Below, one piece after another: positions 1 to 5,902 of a DNA stretch of 7,703 nt; within the stretch, counting starts at the first letter, position 1; every line of letters begins with the position of its first letter. Location: the NCBI GenBank assembly GCA_018381425.1, contig JAGZRY010000070.1:1-7703 (forward strand), read 5' to 3'. The DNA is from Haemophilus parainfluenzae (GTDB taxonomy: Bacteria > Pseudomonadota > Gammaproteobacteria > Enterobacterales > Pasteurellaceae). The position numbers and the translations under genes are program-made. The notes under the pieces were generated by a model. It was not told the origin of the DNA, made no database searches, and saw nothing but the letters and a program-made list of their open reading frames with translations.

Positions 1-5
1 ATTTT

Positions 6-371
6 GGGGCTGATTCTGGATTCGACGGGATTAGCGAAGCCCAAGGTGCACGTCGAGGTGCGGTAGGCCTCGTAAATAAACCGCAAAAAAATAGTCGCAA
101 ACGACGAACAATACGCTTTAGCAGCTTAATAACCTGCTCATAGCCTTCGCTCCCCAGCTTCCGCTCGTAAGACGGGGATAAAGCGGAGTCAAACCAAAAC
201 GAGATCGTGTGGAAGCCGCTGTTTGAGGATCGAAGCACTAAATTGAATCAAACTAGCTTAAGTTTAGCGTGTCTGTCCGCATGCTTAAGTGAAATTAAAG
301 ACGAGACTAAACGTGTAGTACTGAAGGTAGAGTAATTTCGGACGCGGGTTCAACTCCCGCCAGCTCCACCA
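6..371 (+). ncRNA. ssrA: tmRNA (transfer-messenger RNA), complete
   Basis: This RNA rescues ribosomes stalled on broken messages: it charges with alanine like a tRNA, then supplies a short open frame that tags the unfinished protein for degradation. The 5' end GGGGCUGAUUCUGGAUUCGA and the 3' end GGUUCAACUCCCGCCAGCUC plus CACCA are the conserved tRNA-like halves. The tag frame lies at 97-129 (GCA resume codon to TAA) and reads ANDEQYALAA, the Haemophilus-type tag. CCA is encoded. The length, 366 nt, fits gamma-proteobacterial ssrA. The gene looks intact, so integration at its 3' end has restored it. It is a host gene flanking the mobile element. Confidence 0.98.
341..371 (+). other. Putative left attachment site (3' end of ssrA)
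   Basis: A P4-type tyrosine integrase gene begins 287 bases after the 3' end of ssrA, and the ssrA T-arm and acceptor end is a well-known target for such integrases. The exact crossover cannot be fixed, because no second copy of this segment is present in the window. The other junction should lie beyond the right edge as a partial duplicate of this sequence. Confidence 0.6.
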
Positions 372-403
372 AATAATAACCCAATGCAAACTTATCAAAC
401 CCT

Positions 404-440
404 AAAAGCCCTTGAAAATATTAAACTCAAGGGCTTTTTT
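404..440 (+). terminator. Intrinsic terminator after ssrA
   Basis: A perfect 12-bp stem, AAAAGCCCTTGA (404-415) with TCAAGGGCTTTT (427-438), encloses an 11-nt loop and ends in a run of T to 440. The A tract on the left arm could also make it work from the other strand. It isolates ssrA transcription from the integrase gene. Confidence 0.92.
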
Positions 441-476
441 ATATCCTAAGCGTTCCTATATAATCCTATAAAATCC

Positions 477-506
477 TTGAATTTTAGTTATACGTTTAGT
501 TATACT
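477..506 (+). promoter_or_regulatory. Probable sigma-70 promoter of the integrase gene
   Basis: A -35 box TTGAAT (477-482) and a -10 box TATACT (501-506) are separated by 18 bases. Transcription would start near 513 and give a leader of about 145 nt before the integrase ATG. Both copies of the 11-mer TTTAGTTATAC fill the spacer and run into the -10 box, so whatever binds them should block this promoter. Confidence 0.5.
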
Positions 507-538
507 GATAGCCATATAACAAAACAGGTATAACTAAA
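483..538. repeat. TTTAGTTATAC repeats: two direct, one inverted
   Basis: TTTAGTTATAC occurs at 483-493 and 495-505 with a 12-base period, and its exact reverse complement GTATAACTAAA at 528-538. Three exact 11-mers within 56 bases is far above chance even in AT-rich DNA. The position between the attachment site and integrase, on top of the promoter, suits either integrase arm-type sites or an operator used by integrase or the AlpA protein. Confidence 0.75.
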
Positions 539-658
539 AACCCTCTAAACCTGTTAGCGAAAGGTTTTATTCATGTTTTAGCTATATCCAAATTTTTAAA
601 AGTCTGAATAGCCGTCGGAGTTATTCAGAATAGTTTTCAACCCTTAGAAAGAAGCGAT

Positions 659-1903
659 ATGGCACGCACAATCACACCGTTAAACAGCACGAAAATAGAC
701 AAAGCAAAGCCGCAGGAAAAGGAATTTATCCTATCCGATGGCAAAGGGCTTTATCTACTGATTAAACCCAATGGGGCTAAGTTATGGCGGTTTAACTATT
801 ACAAGCCTTTCACCCAACCAAAGAAAAGGGCATTGATCGGCGTCGGCAAATACCCGGATATTTCCTTACAGCAAGCAAGAGCAATCAGAGAGGAATATTT
901 ATCTTTACTGGCGCAGAATATCGATCCGGCAACCTATCGCCAACAGCAAGAACAAGCGAAACAAAATGAGCTGAATAATACCTATGAAGCGGTGGCGTGG
1001 GCGTGGCTTGAGTATCGCAAAACCAAAAAGAACTTTTCAGATAATTATCAAAAAGACGTTATAAGCCTGATCAATCGTTGCTTATTGCCGCACTTTGGCC
1101 ATTTGCCTATTTCCCAAATTACCGCGCCAATGGCATTAAAGGCATTTAAGCAGTATCAAGACGAAGGGCATTTAGAAAAGCTTAAACGGACGATTCAGAA
1201 GCATAACGAGATCATGACTTATGCCCTACACCGAGACTTAATCTCTTTTAATCCCACTGCGAATATCGCAAAGGAATTTGACAGCCCAACGGTTGAACAT
1301 TTTAAAACCCTTAAGCCTGAGGATTTAAGCGAATTTATGTTCACGCTACAAAACGCTCATATTCACTTACAGACGCGTTATTTGATTTTATGGCAACTAC
1401 TTACCATGACAAGACCGAACGAAGCAGCTACGGCGAAATGGGCGGATATTGACGAGAAAAACAGAATATGGACGATTCCGGCAGAGCAAATGAAGCGCGG
1501 CATTGAACATAGAATCACGTTATCACGGCAAGCATTAGCCCTGTTAGGACAAATTAAAAAATTGAGTGGTGGAAAAACTTACTTATTCCCGAGTGTAAAG
1601 AACCCGCAATCCCACGTGAACACGCAAACGGCAAATGCCGCGATTAAGCGAATGGGCTATGCCGGTAAATTAGTAGCACACGGTTTACGCAGTATCGCTA
1701 GCACCTATTTAAATGATCAGGGCTTTAATAGTGATTTGATTGAAGTAGCACTATCGCACCTCAATTCAGACCGGGTAAAAACTGCCTACGACAGAGGGGA
1801 GAAATTAGAACAGCGATTTAAGCTATTGCAAGCATGGGCGGATTTTGTAGAACAATCCTCACAAGGCACTTTGCCGCAATTTCATTTAAAGATTGTGGCT
1901 TAG
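659..1903 (+). CDS. int: Tyrosine site-specific recombinase (P4-type integrase)
   Basis: The enzyme integrates and excises the element at the ssrA attachment site through a covalent DNA-tyrosine intermediate. Residues 1-90 form the N-terminal arm-binding domain typical of P4-like integrases (DUF4102; motifs LSDGKGLYLLIKPNGAKLWR and IGVGKYPDISLQQAR). Residues about 105-205 are the SAM-like core-binding domain, and 215-395 the catalytic domain. All catalytic residues are visible: R252 (TRPNEA), K279 (QMKRG), H341 and R344 (AHGLR), H367 (LSHLN) and the nucleophile Y377 (AYDRG). The length of 414 aa is normal and nothing looks broken. The start ATG has the weak upstream purine tract AGAAAGAAG. 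It reads away from ssrA, the usual orientation for an integrase beside its attachment site. Codon use and composition (about 40% G+C in a sampled line) match Pasteurellaceae. Confidence 0.96.
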   Translation: MARTITPLNSTKIDKAKPQEKEFILSDGKGLYLLIKPNGAKLWRFNYYKPFTQPKKRALIGVGKYPDISLQQARAIREEYLSLLAQNIDPATYRQQQEQAKQNELNNTYEAVAWAWLEYRKTKKNFSDNYQKDVISLINRCLLPHFGHLPISQITAPMALKAFKQYQDEGHLEKLKRTIQKHNEIMTYALHRDLISFNPTANIAKEFDSPTVEHFKTLKPEDLSEFMFTLQNAHIHLQTRYLILWQLLTMTRPNEAATAKWADIDEKNRIWTIPAEQMKRGIEHRITLSRQALALLGQIKKLSGGKTYLFPSVKNPQSHVNTQTANAAIKRMGYAGKLVAHGLRSIASTYLNDQGFNSDLIEVALSHLNSDRVKTAYDRGEKLEQRFKLLQAWADFVEQSSQGTLPQFHLKIVA

Positions 1904-1924
1904 AGACTGATAAAACCTGAGGTA

Positions 1925-1933
1925 AAGTGCGGT
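1925..1933 (+). other. DNA uptake sequence, Haemophilus type
   Basis: An exact AAGTGCGGT core is followed by a T-rich segment, directly after the integrase stop codon. Such cores mark DNA for uptake by natural transformation in the Haemophilus-type Pasteurellaceae. Confidence 0.85.
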
Positions 1934-2076
1934 CGATTTTGACGGCGTTTTACTGTTTGAGAATTTAAAGAATTGGTGCGACTAGGCGCGGATTAATTAC
2001 CCACGCCGAAAGAATGAAACCCTATTTTCATTTTGTCGCACTTCCTTTCATGAATAGGGCAGCGTATAGGGGCGTT

Positions 2077-3018
2077 ATGAGCATTAGCAATTCTTATCTT
2101 GTCTTGAGTGAAAAAAATATTAATACCTTAAAGAATTTAAGTTTAGACGTTGAAGATCTTTTAAGATTTGCAAGAAATAAAGACTTGAATTTATATATTC
2201 GTATTGAAAAATTACTACCAAACAAGGTTAAAACAGAATTTAATCAGAGTTTTGAATTAACTGGATTTTTAAATTCTAAACTAATTGATAGATATTCCAG
2301 CACGCTTTTTAGTGTTGCTGATTATAATATAGATATAGGTAAGCCTCTAGATAATGACGGGATAGGTAGGTATTATTCTGAAAGTGAAAATTTGAAGATG
2401 ATCCAATTTGATGGATTTATTCAAATTCCCAATAGAATGATAAATGAAAGCGAACAAAAAATAATACTAGATGGATTTTCGCCGTATAGATTTTTAGAGA
2501 GTGAATCAGGATTAGTTAGTTTAGACTTTATTTTAAATTTTTCTTTCCCTAATGATGGTTTAGAAGTCCCAATACGAAATATTTATATTTTAGCTAGTGA
2601 TATTTATAAACTAGCAGAAAATAAATTAATCACTATCCCAAAATCAGAAGATGAACAAAATAATGAAAATACCAGATTAAAATCCCAAAATGCAGAATTA
2701 CAAGCGCGTATTTCTGAACTTGAAAACAAGGTACAACAAAGTGCGGTAGATTCTGAACCAGTTTTAGGAAATGCCAAGGCTTATGATGTTAGGGAACGAG
2801 AAACGCATTTATTGATAATTGGCGCGCTTTCTAATCTTCTTGCAGAAAGCAAGCGAAAGTATCAAAAAGGAAATGGCGGAATTAATCAAAGTGCGATTAG
2901 CAAGGATATTGAGACTGAGATAATAGAGCTACTACAACCGGCAACCAAAACGCGAACAATTGACACGATCAGACCAAGAATCAGAGAATCACTTAATCTT
3001 ATCACCAAGGCGGAATAA
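2077..3018 (+). CDS. Uncharacterised mosaic cargo protein with coiled coil
   Basis: I do not recognise a named function. I chose the ATG at 2077 because AGGGG lies at the right distance before it; the frame stays open upstream to an ATG at 2014, which would add 21 residues and lacks a clear ribosome site. From 2077 the product has 313 residues. Residues 1-190 form an acidic, AT-rich-encoded domain that ends with IYILASDIYKLAENK. Residues 191-221 are a probable coiled coil (NTRLKSQNAELQARISELEN). Residues 236-313 are a helical C-terminal module beginning RERETHLLIIGALSNLL and ending in a basic stretch (TRTIDTIRPRIRES), a layout I associate with a C-terminal module on varied phage-borne proteins. 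No signal peptide or membrane segment is seen. Three N-terminal lines count 25-30% G+C and C-terminal ones 42-45%, a sign of fusion by recombination. It stands alone between integrase and AlpA with its own terminator, an accessory slot. An anti-phage or immunity role is possible but unproven. Confidence 0.8.
   Translation: MSISNSYLVLSEKNINTLKNLSLDVEDLLRFARNKDLNLYIRIEKLLPNKVKTEFNQSFELTGFLNSKLIDRYSSTLFSVADYNIDIGKPLDNDGIGRYYSESENLKMIQFDGFIQIPNRMINESEQKIILDGFSPYRFLESESGLVSLDFILNFSFPNDGLEVPIRNIYILASDIYKLAENKLITIPKSEDEQNNENTRLKSQNAELQARISELENKVQQSAVDSEPVLGNAKAYDVRERETHLLIIGALSNLLAESKRKYQKGNGGINQSAISKDIETEIIELLQPATKTRTIDTIRPRIRESLNLITKAE
2739..2747 (+). other. DNA uptake sequence inside the cargo gene
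   Basis: An exact AAGTGCGGT core lies near the point where the composition of the cargo gene shifts from AT-rich to normal. A one-mismatch copy, AAGTGCGAT, follows at 2889-2897. Confidence 0.75.
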
Positions 3019-3031
3019 CACCGCCTTTTTT
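3007..3031 (+). terminator. Intrinsic terminator closing the cargo gene
   Basis: AAGGCGG (3007-3013) pairs with CCGCCTT (3021-3027), followed by T residues to 3031. The stop codon TAA (3016-3018) sits in the loop. It shields the regulator operon from cargo transcription. Confidence 0.85.
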
Positions 3032-3044
3032 ATTTCTAATCACT

Positions 3045-3150
3045 TCTTACCAAAATTTTTACTTCTTACCAAAATTGCACAAGCCCAGTACACACAAGGC
3101 TTAAACCCTCTTACCAAAACTTCTTACCAAAAGCTTTTGATAACTTACCA
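3045..3150. repeat. TCTTACCAAAA direct repeat array upstream of alpA
   Basis: Four exact copies of TCTTACCAAAA lie at 3045-3055, 3064-3074, 3109-3119 and 3122-3132, and a shorter CTTACCA at 3144-3150. The first two copies extend to an identical 16-mer (ACTTCTTACCAAAATT, at 3042-3057 and 3061-3076). Successive copies are 19, 45, 13 and 21 bases apart. The array occupies the gap between the cargo terminator and alpA, the place for an operator of the regulator operon; excision-factor sites or replication iterons are alternatives. No convincing sigma-70 promoter could be picked here. A small hairpin AAGCC (3194-3198) / GGCTT (3205-3209) lies downstream. Confidence 0.8.
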
Positions 3151-3240
3151 CTATTACAGCCCCGCTATTGTTTTAATCCACTCCGACACAACGAAGCCCT
3201 AAACGGCTTTAACCATTCCAACCAGTACGGAGTAAACACA

Positions 3241-3450
3241 ATGAATCAATCAGATCGCATTATCCGCCGCCTTGACACTATGAAAATGTTAGGCGTAAGC
3301 AAATCCACCTTTGCCGATTGGCAAAACCCTAAATCGAAGCGTTACCGCCCAGACTTTCCAAAGAAAATTCAATTAGGGGTTAATTCAGTCGGTTACTTGG
3401 AAAGTGAAATCAACTCTTACATTGCCAAACTGGCAGAAGCAAGAGCATAG
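3241..3450 (+). CDS. alpA: AlpA-family transcriptional regulator / excision factor
   Basis: AlpA-type proteins are small MerR-like winged-helix DNA-binding proteins. In P4-like satellites and phage-inducible islands they switch on the element, acting as excisionase partner of the integrase or as an activator. The 69-residue product shows the signature: a recognition segment with MLGVSKSTFADWQNP (16-30), the basic FPKKIQLGVNSVGYLESEIN (39-58), and a short C-terminal helix. The central F-P-x-x-x-x-L-G and the L-x-S-E-I are family hallmarks. CGGAG lies 8 bases before the ATG. It is first gene of a tightly spaced operon running to about 4288 and follows an array of direct repeats that it may bind. 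Position as second regulatory module after integrase agrees with satellite organisation. Confidence 0.9.
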   Translation: MNQSDRIIRRLDTMKMLGVSKSTFADWQNPKSKRYRPDFPKKIQLGVNSVGYLESEINSYIAKLAEARA

Positions 3451-3459
3451 GAGGAGTTA

Positions 3460-3723
3460 ATGATTATTTCCACCACCAGCACAGGCGAACAACGCCGATT
3501 TACCATTGAACGACTGAGAGAACGCCCGCACAGCACCAACGAACTACGCCAAATGGGGGGTTATTCCCCACCAGCACGAGTGAAGGAATTGCGCAATCAA
3601 GGTTATTTGATTGATACGTTCTTTCGTGATGAAACCGACAACACCGGCTTAACTCACCGAGTAGGCGTTTATGTTCTACATGAAAACGCAATAAGTCAAA
3701 AACGCAATGAGACGAGCATATAG
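3460..3723 (+). CDS. Small winged-helix DNA-binding protein
   Basis: This 87-residue basic protein has a winged-helix pattern: a first helix (TIERLRERPHSTNELRQMGG, 15-34), a recognition helix (PPARVKELRNQGYLI, 38-51) and a beta wing ending HRVGVYVL (66-73). Such proteins are frequent in the early regions of Pasteurellaceae prophages and usually are local regulators. A very strong ribosome site AGGAGG sits 6 bases before the ATG, and only 9 bases separate it from the alpA stop codon, so the two are co-transcribed. The target site is unknown; the repeat array upstream of alpA is an obvious candidate. No catalytic motifs are present. Confidence 0.8.
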   Translation: MIISTTSTGEQRRFTIERLRERPHSTNELRQMGGYSPPARVKELRNQGYLIDTFFRDETDNTGLTHRVGVYVLHENAISQKRNETSI

Positions 3724-3734
3724 GGGCTTTAATT

Positions 3735-4061
3735 ATGAATAATGCAAATGCATCAACTCAACCTGAAAAATGCAACACAGTGACGCTATGGAGTATTTAC
3801 GCAATTATTGAGCGTATGTATGAAATAGCCGACTTGTCACTTGATGGAAAAATAACGCAAGCCCAAATCGATGAAACCGGGCAAAAAGTACAGATTCCGC
3901 TCACGCATAAAGACACTTTAGAGTTTATTTGCGACCAAGCTACTTATGCCCTAATGGAAATAGACATACTGAAAGGACGGCTTGAAATGCTAATTAACAA
4001 GCAAGAAGACAATGCGGAATCGGTTAGTTTGCCGGTGGTGGACTTAGGAGGAGCGCAATGA
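3735..4061 (+). CDS. Hypothetical protein, third gene of the alpA operon
   Basis: I do not recognise this 108-residue protein. It is acidic and mostly helical, with a helix-rich stretch LWSIYAIIERMYEIADLSLD (18-37), a polar middle, and a second helical stretch with ATYALMEIDILKGRLEML (69-86). No membrane segment, signal peptide or metal-binding cysteines are seen. It follows the winged-helix gene by 11 bases and ends in an ATGA-type overlap with the next gene. The fragment Y-x-L-M-E followed by R-L six residues later recurs in the product at 6406-6735, which may hint at a distant common fold, but the similarity is too short to rely on. Confidence 0.75.
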   Translation: MNNANASTQPEKCNTVTLWSIYAIIERMYEIADLSLDGKITQAQIDETGQKVQIPLTHKDTLEFICDQATYALMEIDILKGRLEMLINKQEDNAESVSLPVVDLGGAQ

Positions 4062-4288
4062 CAGACCAAGCGACAACCCAAACCACCAACGAAGAACAGG
4101 AAAAGCCAACATTAGAAATGGCGCGGGCATACATTGGCAATCTACGAGAAGTTACCGGCGCAATGGTGGAAGGAAGGAAACTTAAATCCCACCTAACGCC
4201 CGCCGATATATGGAAAATCGTCCATGAGCGGCTAGGCAAAGCAGATCGTCTGATTGAAATCGCACAAGAGCAACTAAAGAGAATTTAG
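4058..4288 (+). CDS. Small hypothetical protein, coupled to the preceding gene
   Basis: A 76-residue helical protein without recognised domains. The N-terminal 15 residues are Thr/Gln/Glu-rich and probably disordered; the rest (EMARAYIGNLREV, then PADIWKIVHERLGKADRLIEIAQEQLKRI) forms amphipathic helices. The ATG overlaps the stop of the gene before it (ATGA), and AGGAGG lies 6 bases upstream inside that gene, so translation is coupled. The same AGGAGG arrangement is used two genes earlier, which supports a shared operon design. Function is unknown; a small protein-binding or anti-repressor partner role would be a guess. Confidence 0.75.
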   Translation: MTDQATTQTTNEEQEKPTLEMARAYIGNLREVTGAMVEGRKLKSHLTPADIWKIVHERLGKADRLIEIAQEQLKRI

Positions 4289-4319
4289 GCAATGAGTTAC
4301 AGGAAGGAAATACGACAAG

Positions 4320-5084
4320 ATGAAAACTGAAATTATTAATCTATTACAAACTACACAAGCCCTTGATGGTGGAAATCAGGGCATTAATGCACGCGATGTT
4401 CACCGACTTTTGAGATCAAAACGGCACTATTCAATGTGGATTAAAGCGCGAATTAATCAAGCGGGCTTTATTGAAAATCAAGATTTTGCCATTGTTCAAA
4501 GTTTAGTCGTTGATTTGCCAAAATTGGCAAGTAAAGAAAGTGATTGTTTTTTGCGCAACAAAATGGGGGAGCAAAAAGAAACCCGAGGAGGACACAATAG
4601 GGTTGATTATATTGTTACCCTTGATATGGCAAAGCACCTTTGCTTAATGGAGAAGAACGAAATCGGTAGAGCGGTTAGACAGCACTTTATTGACGCAGAA
4701 AAACAGTTAAGACAGGTTGCGCCAACGGTTTATAAAAACACGCTTGCCAAAACACAGGCACGGTTGGCGGCAATCGACCATAACCGCGAAATGACGGACG
4801 CAATCAAGGCAACATTACAGCGCACCAATAAAGCCCCTAAAGCGTTTTATTACTCAAGGGAACAGGAAATGCTGGATAGCCTTGTTTTAGGTGAAAACGT
4901 GCGCCGGTGGAAGAAACAGCAGGGCATTATTGGCAATGTGCGTGACAGATTCACTACAGAACAACTAAACACACTGAAAACCTTGCAGGCCACCAACACC
5001 GCGCTAATTAATTTAGGCATGAATTACTACGAGCGCAAGGGGCGATTGATAACACTGGCAGAACGGGAACGTCACCATTCATAA
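4320..5084 (+). CDS. AntA/AntB-family antirepressor
   Basis: Antirepressors of this family inactivate a phage repressor by direct binding and so trigger lytic or excision programmes. Residues 21-130 carry the AntA pattern: GINARDVHRLLRSKRHYSMW at the start, then FIENQDF, HNRVDYIVTLDMAKHLCLME and GRAVRQHFIDAEKQLR. Residues 135-170 look like a helical linker. The C-terminal part (175-245; FYYSREQEMLDSL, RWKKQQGI, TEQLNTLKTLQATNTALINLGMNYYERK) is a separate helical module of unknown role, as usual for these modular proteins. The purine stretch GGAAGGAAA lies about 12 bases before the ATG, rather far. A 12-codon frame at 4292-4330 (MSYRKEIRQDEN) starts before it and stops 8 bases inside it, and could couple translation. 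The gene follows the alpA operon by 31 bases and is probably co-transcribed. Confidence 0.88.
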   Translation: MKTEIINLLQTTQALDGGNQGINARDVHRLLRSKRHYSMWIKARINQAGFIENQDFAIVQSLVVDLPKLASKESDCFLRNKMGEQKETRGGHNRVDYIVTLDMAKHLCLMEKNEIGRAVRQHFIDAEKQLRQVAPTVYKNTLAKTQARLAAIDHNREMTDAIKATLQRTNKAPKAFYYSREQEMLDSLVLGENVRRWKKQQGIIGNVRDRFTTEQLNTLKTLQATNTALINLGMNYYERKGRLITLAERERHHS

Positions 5085-5091
5085 ACAAAAA

Positions 5092-5123
5092 TGCCTATGC
5101 TTTCACAAGAATGGGCATAGGCA
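5092..5123. other. Inverted repeat between antirepressor and wHTH gene
   Basis: TGCCTATGC (5092-5100) and GCATAGGCA (5115-5123) form a perfect 9-bp stem around a 14-nt loop. No T run follows on the + strand; on the - strand the stem is followed by ATTTTTGTTT, so it could act as a terminator only for leftward transcripts, and no leftward gene is seen. On the + strand it may protect the 3' end of the antirepressor message or weakly reduce read-through. Confidence 0.6.
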
Positions 5124-5154
5124 AGATTAAATATCAATTGAACGAGTTTATTAT

Positions 5155-5583
5155 ATGAAGAGTTACGCAGAAAGAAAAGGCAGAAGTTCAAAAAAACAGA
5201 ATCAATTCAAGAAATCAGTAAACGGCAGCACTTTTTCAATGTTGCGCCATGATGTAGCAAATGATACGCGATTTATTAGCTTGAGCAATTCCGCAAAAGT
5301 AGCTTTTCTTCACTTGTTGGCAAGATATGACGGCAAGAATAACGGCGATCTTTGCGCACCACTAAACAGAGCTAAGGAATATTTCGGTTTATCTAGCCAA
5401 GGTTTAAAAAATGCACTTGACGAATTAGTATCATTTGAACTTTTACAAATCACCCGACAAGGTGGCAAGAATCAATGTTCACTTTATGCCTTAACGTGCT
5501 TTCCGCTAAATGATGTGAACAAGGCTGGTATATTCATCAAAGCGACAGAAAGACCAAGTGACAAATGGAAAAAGTCATTTTAG
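5155..5583 (+). CDS. Winged-helix DNA-binding protein of a prophage-associated family
   Basis: The 142-residue product has a basic, disordered start (residues 1-20, many Lys, Arg and Ser), then a winged-helix domain at about 40-115: LSNSAKVAFLHLLARYDG, KNNGDLCAPLNRAKEYFG, LSSQGLKNALDELVSFELLQ and the wing TRQGGKNQCSLYALT. The tail ends in P-S-D-K-W-K. I recognise this order (an NNGDL turn, a TRQGG wing, a LYALT strand and a final PS-x-x-W) from a widespread unnamed family in prophages and integrative elements of proteobacteria. A role in replication initiation or transcription control is plausible from the fold. The ribosome site is poor (GAACGAG). Four palindromes lie 120-250 bases downstream and are natural candidates for its binding sites. 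Confidence 0.8.
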   Translation: MKSYAERKGRSSKKQNQFKKSVNGSTFSMLRHDVANDTRFISLSNSAKVAFLHLLARYDGKNNGDLCAPLNRAKEYFGLSSQGLKNALDELVSFELLQITRQGGKNQCSLYALTCFPLNDVNKAGIFIKATERPSDKWKKSF

Positions 5584-5902
5584 CTTTTGACCCGAATTTT
5601 TGCGAAAGACCAAACTATATTTATCGTTCATTTTTTCAATAATTTTACAGATAAAAAACACAATAAAAAAACATAGCCTATGGCTAATAATTATATAAAG
5701 CTATCTACTCAGTAGTGTAATTAAACACTAAAAAATGAGCTGACTGATCTACTGAGTAGTGTAATTCTCATTTAGATTGATTAAAAAAGAAACACATTGC
5801 ACTACTGAGTAGTGTAATTTAATCTACTGAGTAGATATCAAAAAATCGAAATAACCTTCAAAAACCGCTTTACAAACTCCCCATATTTTTGCCAATATAT
5901 TC
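5584..5902. other. AT-rich gene-free region, possible origin or operator region
   Basis: No reading frame of useful size is present in this stretch. It contains a 13-base palindrome around TAGCC-TAT-GGCTA (5674-5686), the four-copy palindrome array described separately, long A and T tracts, and at its right end a possible promoter TTTACA (5869-5874), 18 bases, CAATAT (5893-5898) that would start RNA near 5905, the beginning of the c4-like RNA. The AT richness, phased repeats and neighbouring DNA-binding protein would suit a replication origin or a multi-site operator. I see no DnaA box that I would defend. Confidence 0.5.
5705..5834. repeat. Four phased palindromic repeats, CTACTSAGTAG
   Basis: CTACTCAGTAG lies at 5705-5715 and CTACTGAGTAG at 5749-5759, 5802-5812 and 5824-5834. 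The first three continue identically with TGTAATT (to 5722, 5766 and 5819). The third is flanked into a 15-base palindrome CACTACTGAGTAGTG (5800-5814), the fourth into ATCTACTGAGTAGAT (5822-5836). Start-to-start distances are 44, 53 and 22 bases, near 4, 5 and 2 helical turns, so all sites face about the same side of the DNA. This is the pattern of a dimeric DNA-binding protein acting cooperatively. Confidence 0.85.

Larger units (their letters stand above)
441..658 (+). promoter_or_regulatory. Integrase control region with inverted repeats
   Basis: This gene-free stretch separates the ssrA terminator from the integrase. Besides the promoter and 11-mer repeats listed separately, it holds an inverted repeat AACAGGT (523-529) / ACCTGTT (549-555), a short hairpin AAACCT (547-552) / AGGTTT (562-567), and a hairpin CTGAATA (604-610) / TATTCAG (622-628) about 30 bases before the integrase start. 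The second and first structures share bases and so are mutually exclusive. These are plausible binding sites for integrase, the excision factor or IHF, or leader structures controlling integrase translation; which one is not decidable here. Confidence 0.5.

Noticed and set aside
1939..1967. Promoter for the cargo gene with TTGACG as -35
   Set aside because: No acceptable -10 box lies 16-18 bases downstream.
2960..3202. An 80-codon + frame overlapping the end of the cargo gene
   Set aside because: It runs through a terminator and the direct repeat array, has no ribosome site, and its composition follows the repeats rather than a protein.
3467..3473. TTTCCAC just after the start of the 3460 gene as a second c4 target
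   Set aside because: Only 7 bases match and the second segment is missing; a match of this size is expected by chance.
3500..3691. A 63-codon frame on the - strand
   Set aside because: It is the shadow of the winged-helix gene at 3460-3723, which has a strong ribosome site and a clear fold.
4024..4239. A 71-codon frame on the - strand
   Set aside because: It lies opposite two coupled + genes with AGGAGG and ATGA overlap and shows no signals of its own.
3045..5834. CRISPR arrays, suggested by the repeat groups at 3045-3150 and 5705-5834
   Set aside because: Repeats are 11-18 bases, spacings are irregular, spacers are not of uniform size and no cas gene is present.
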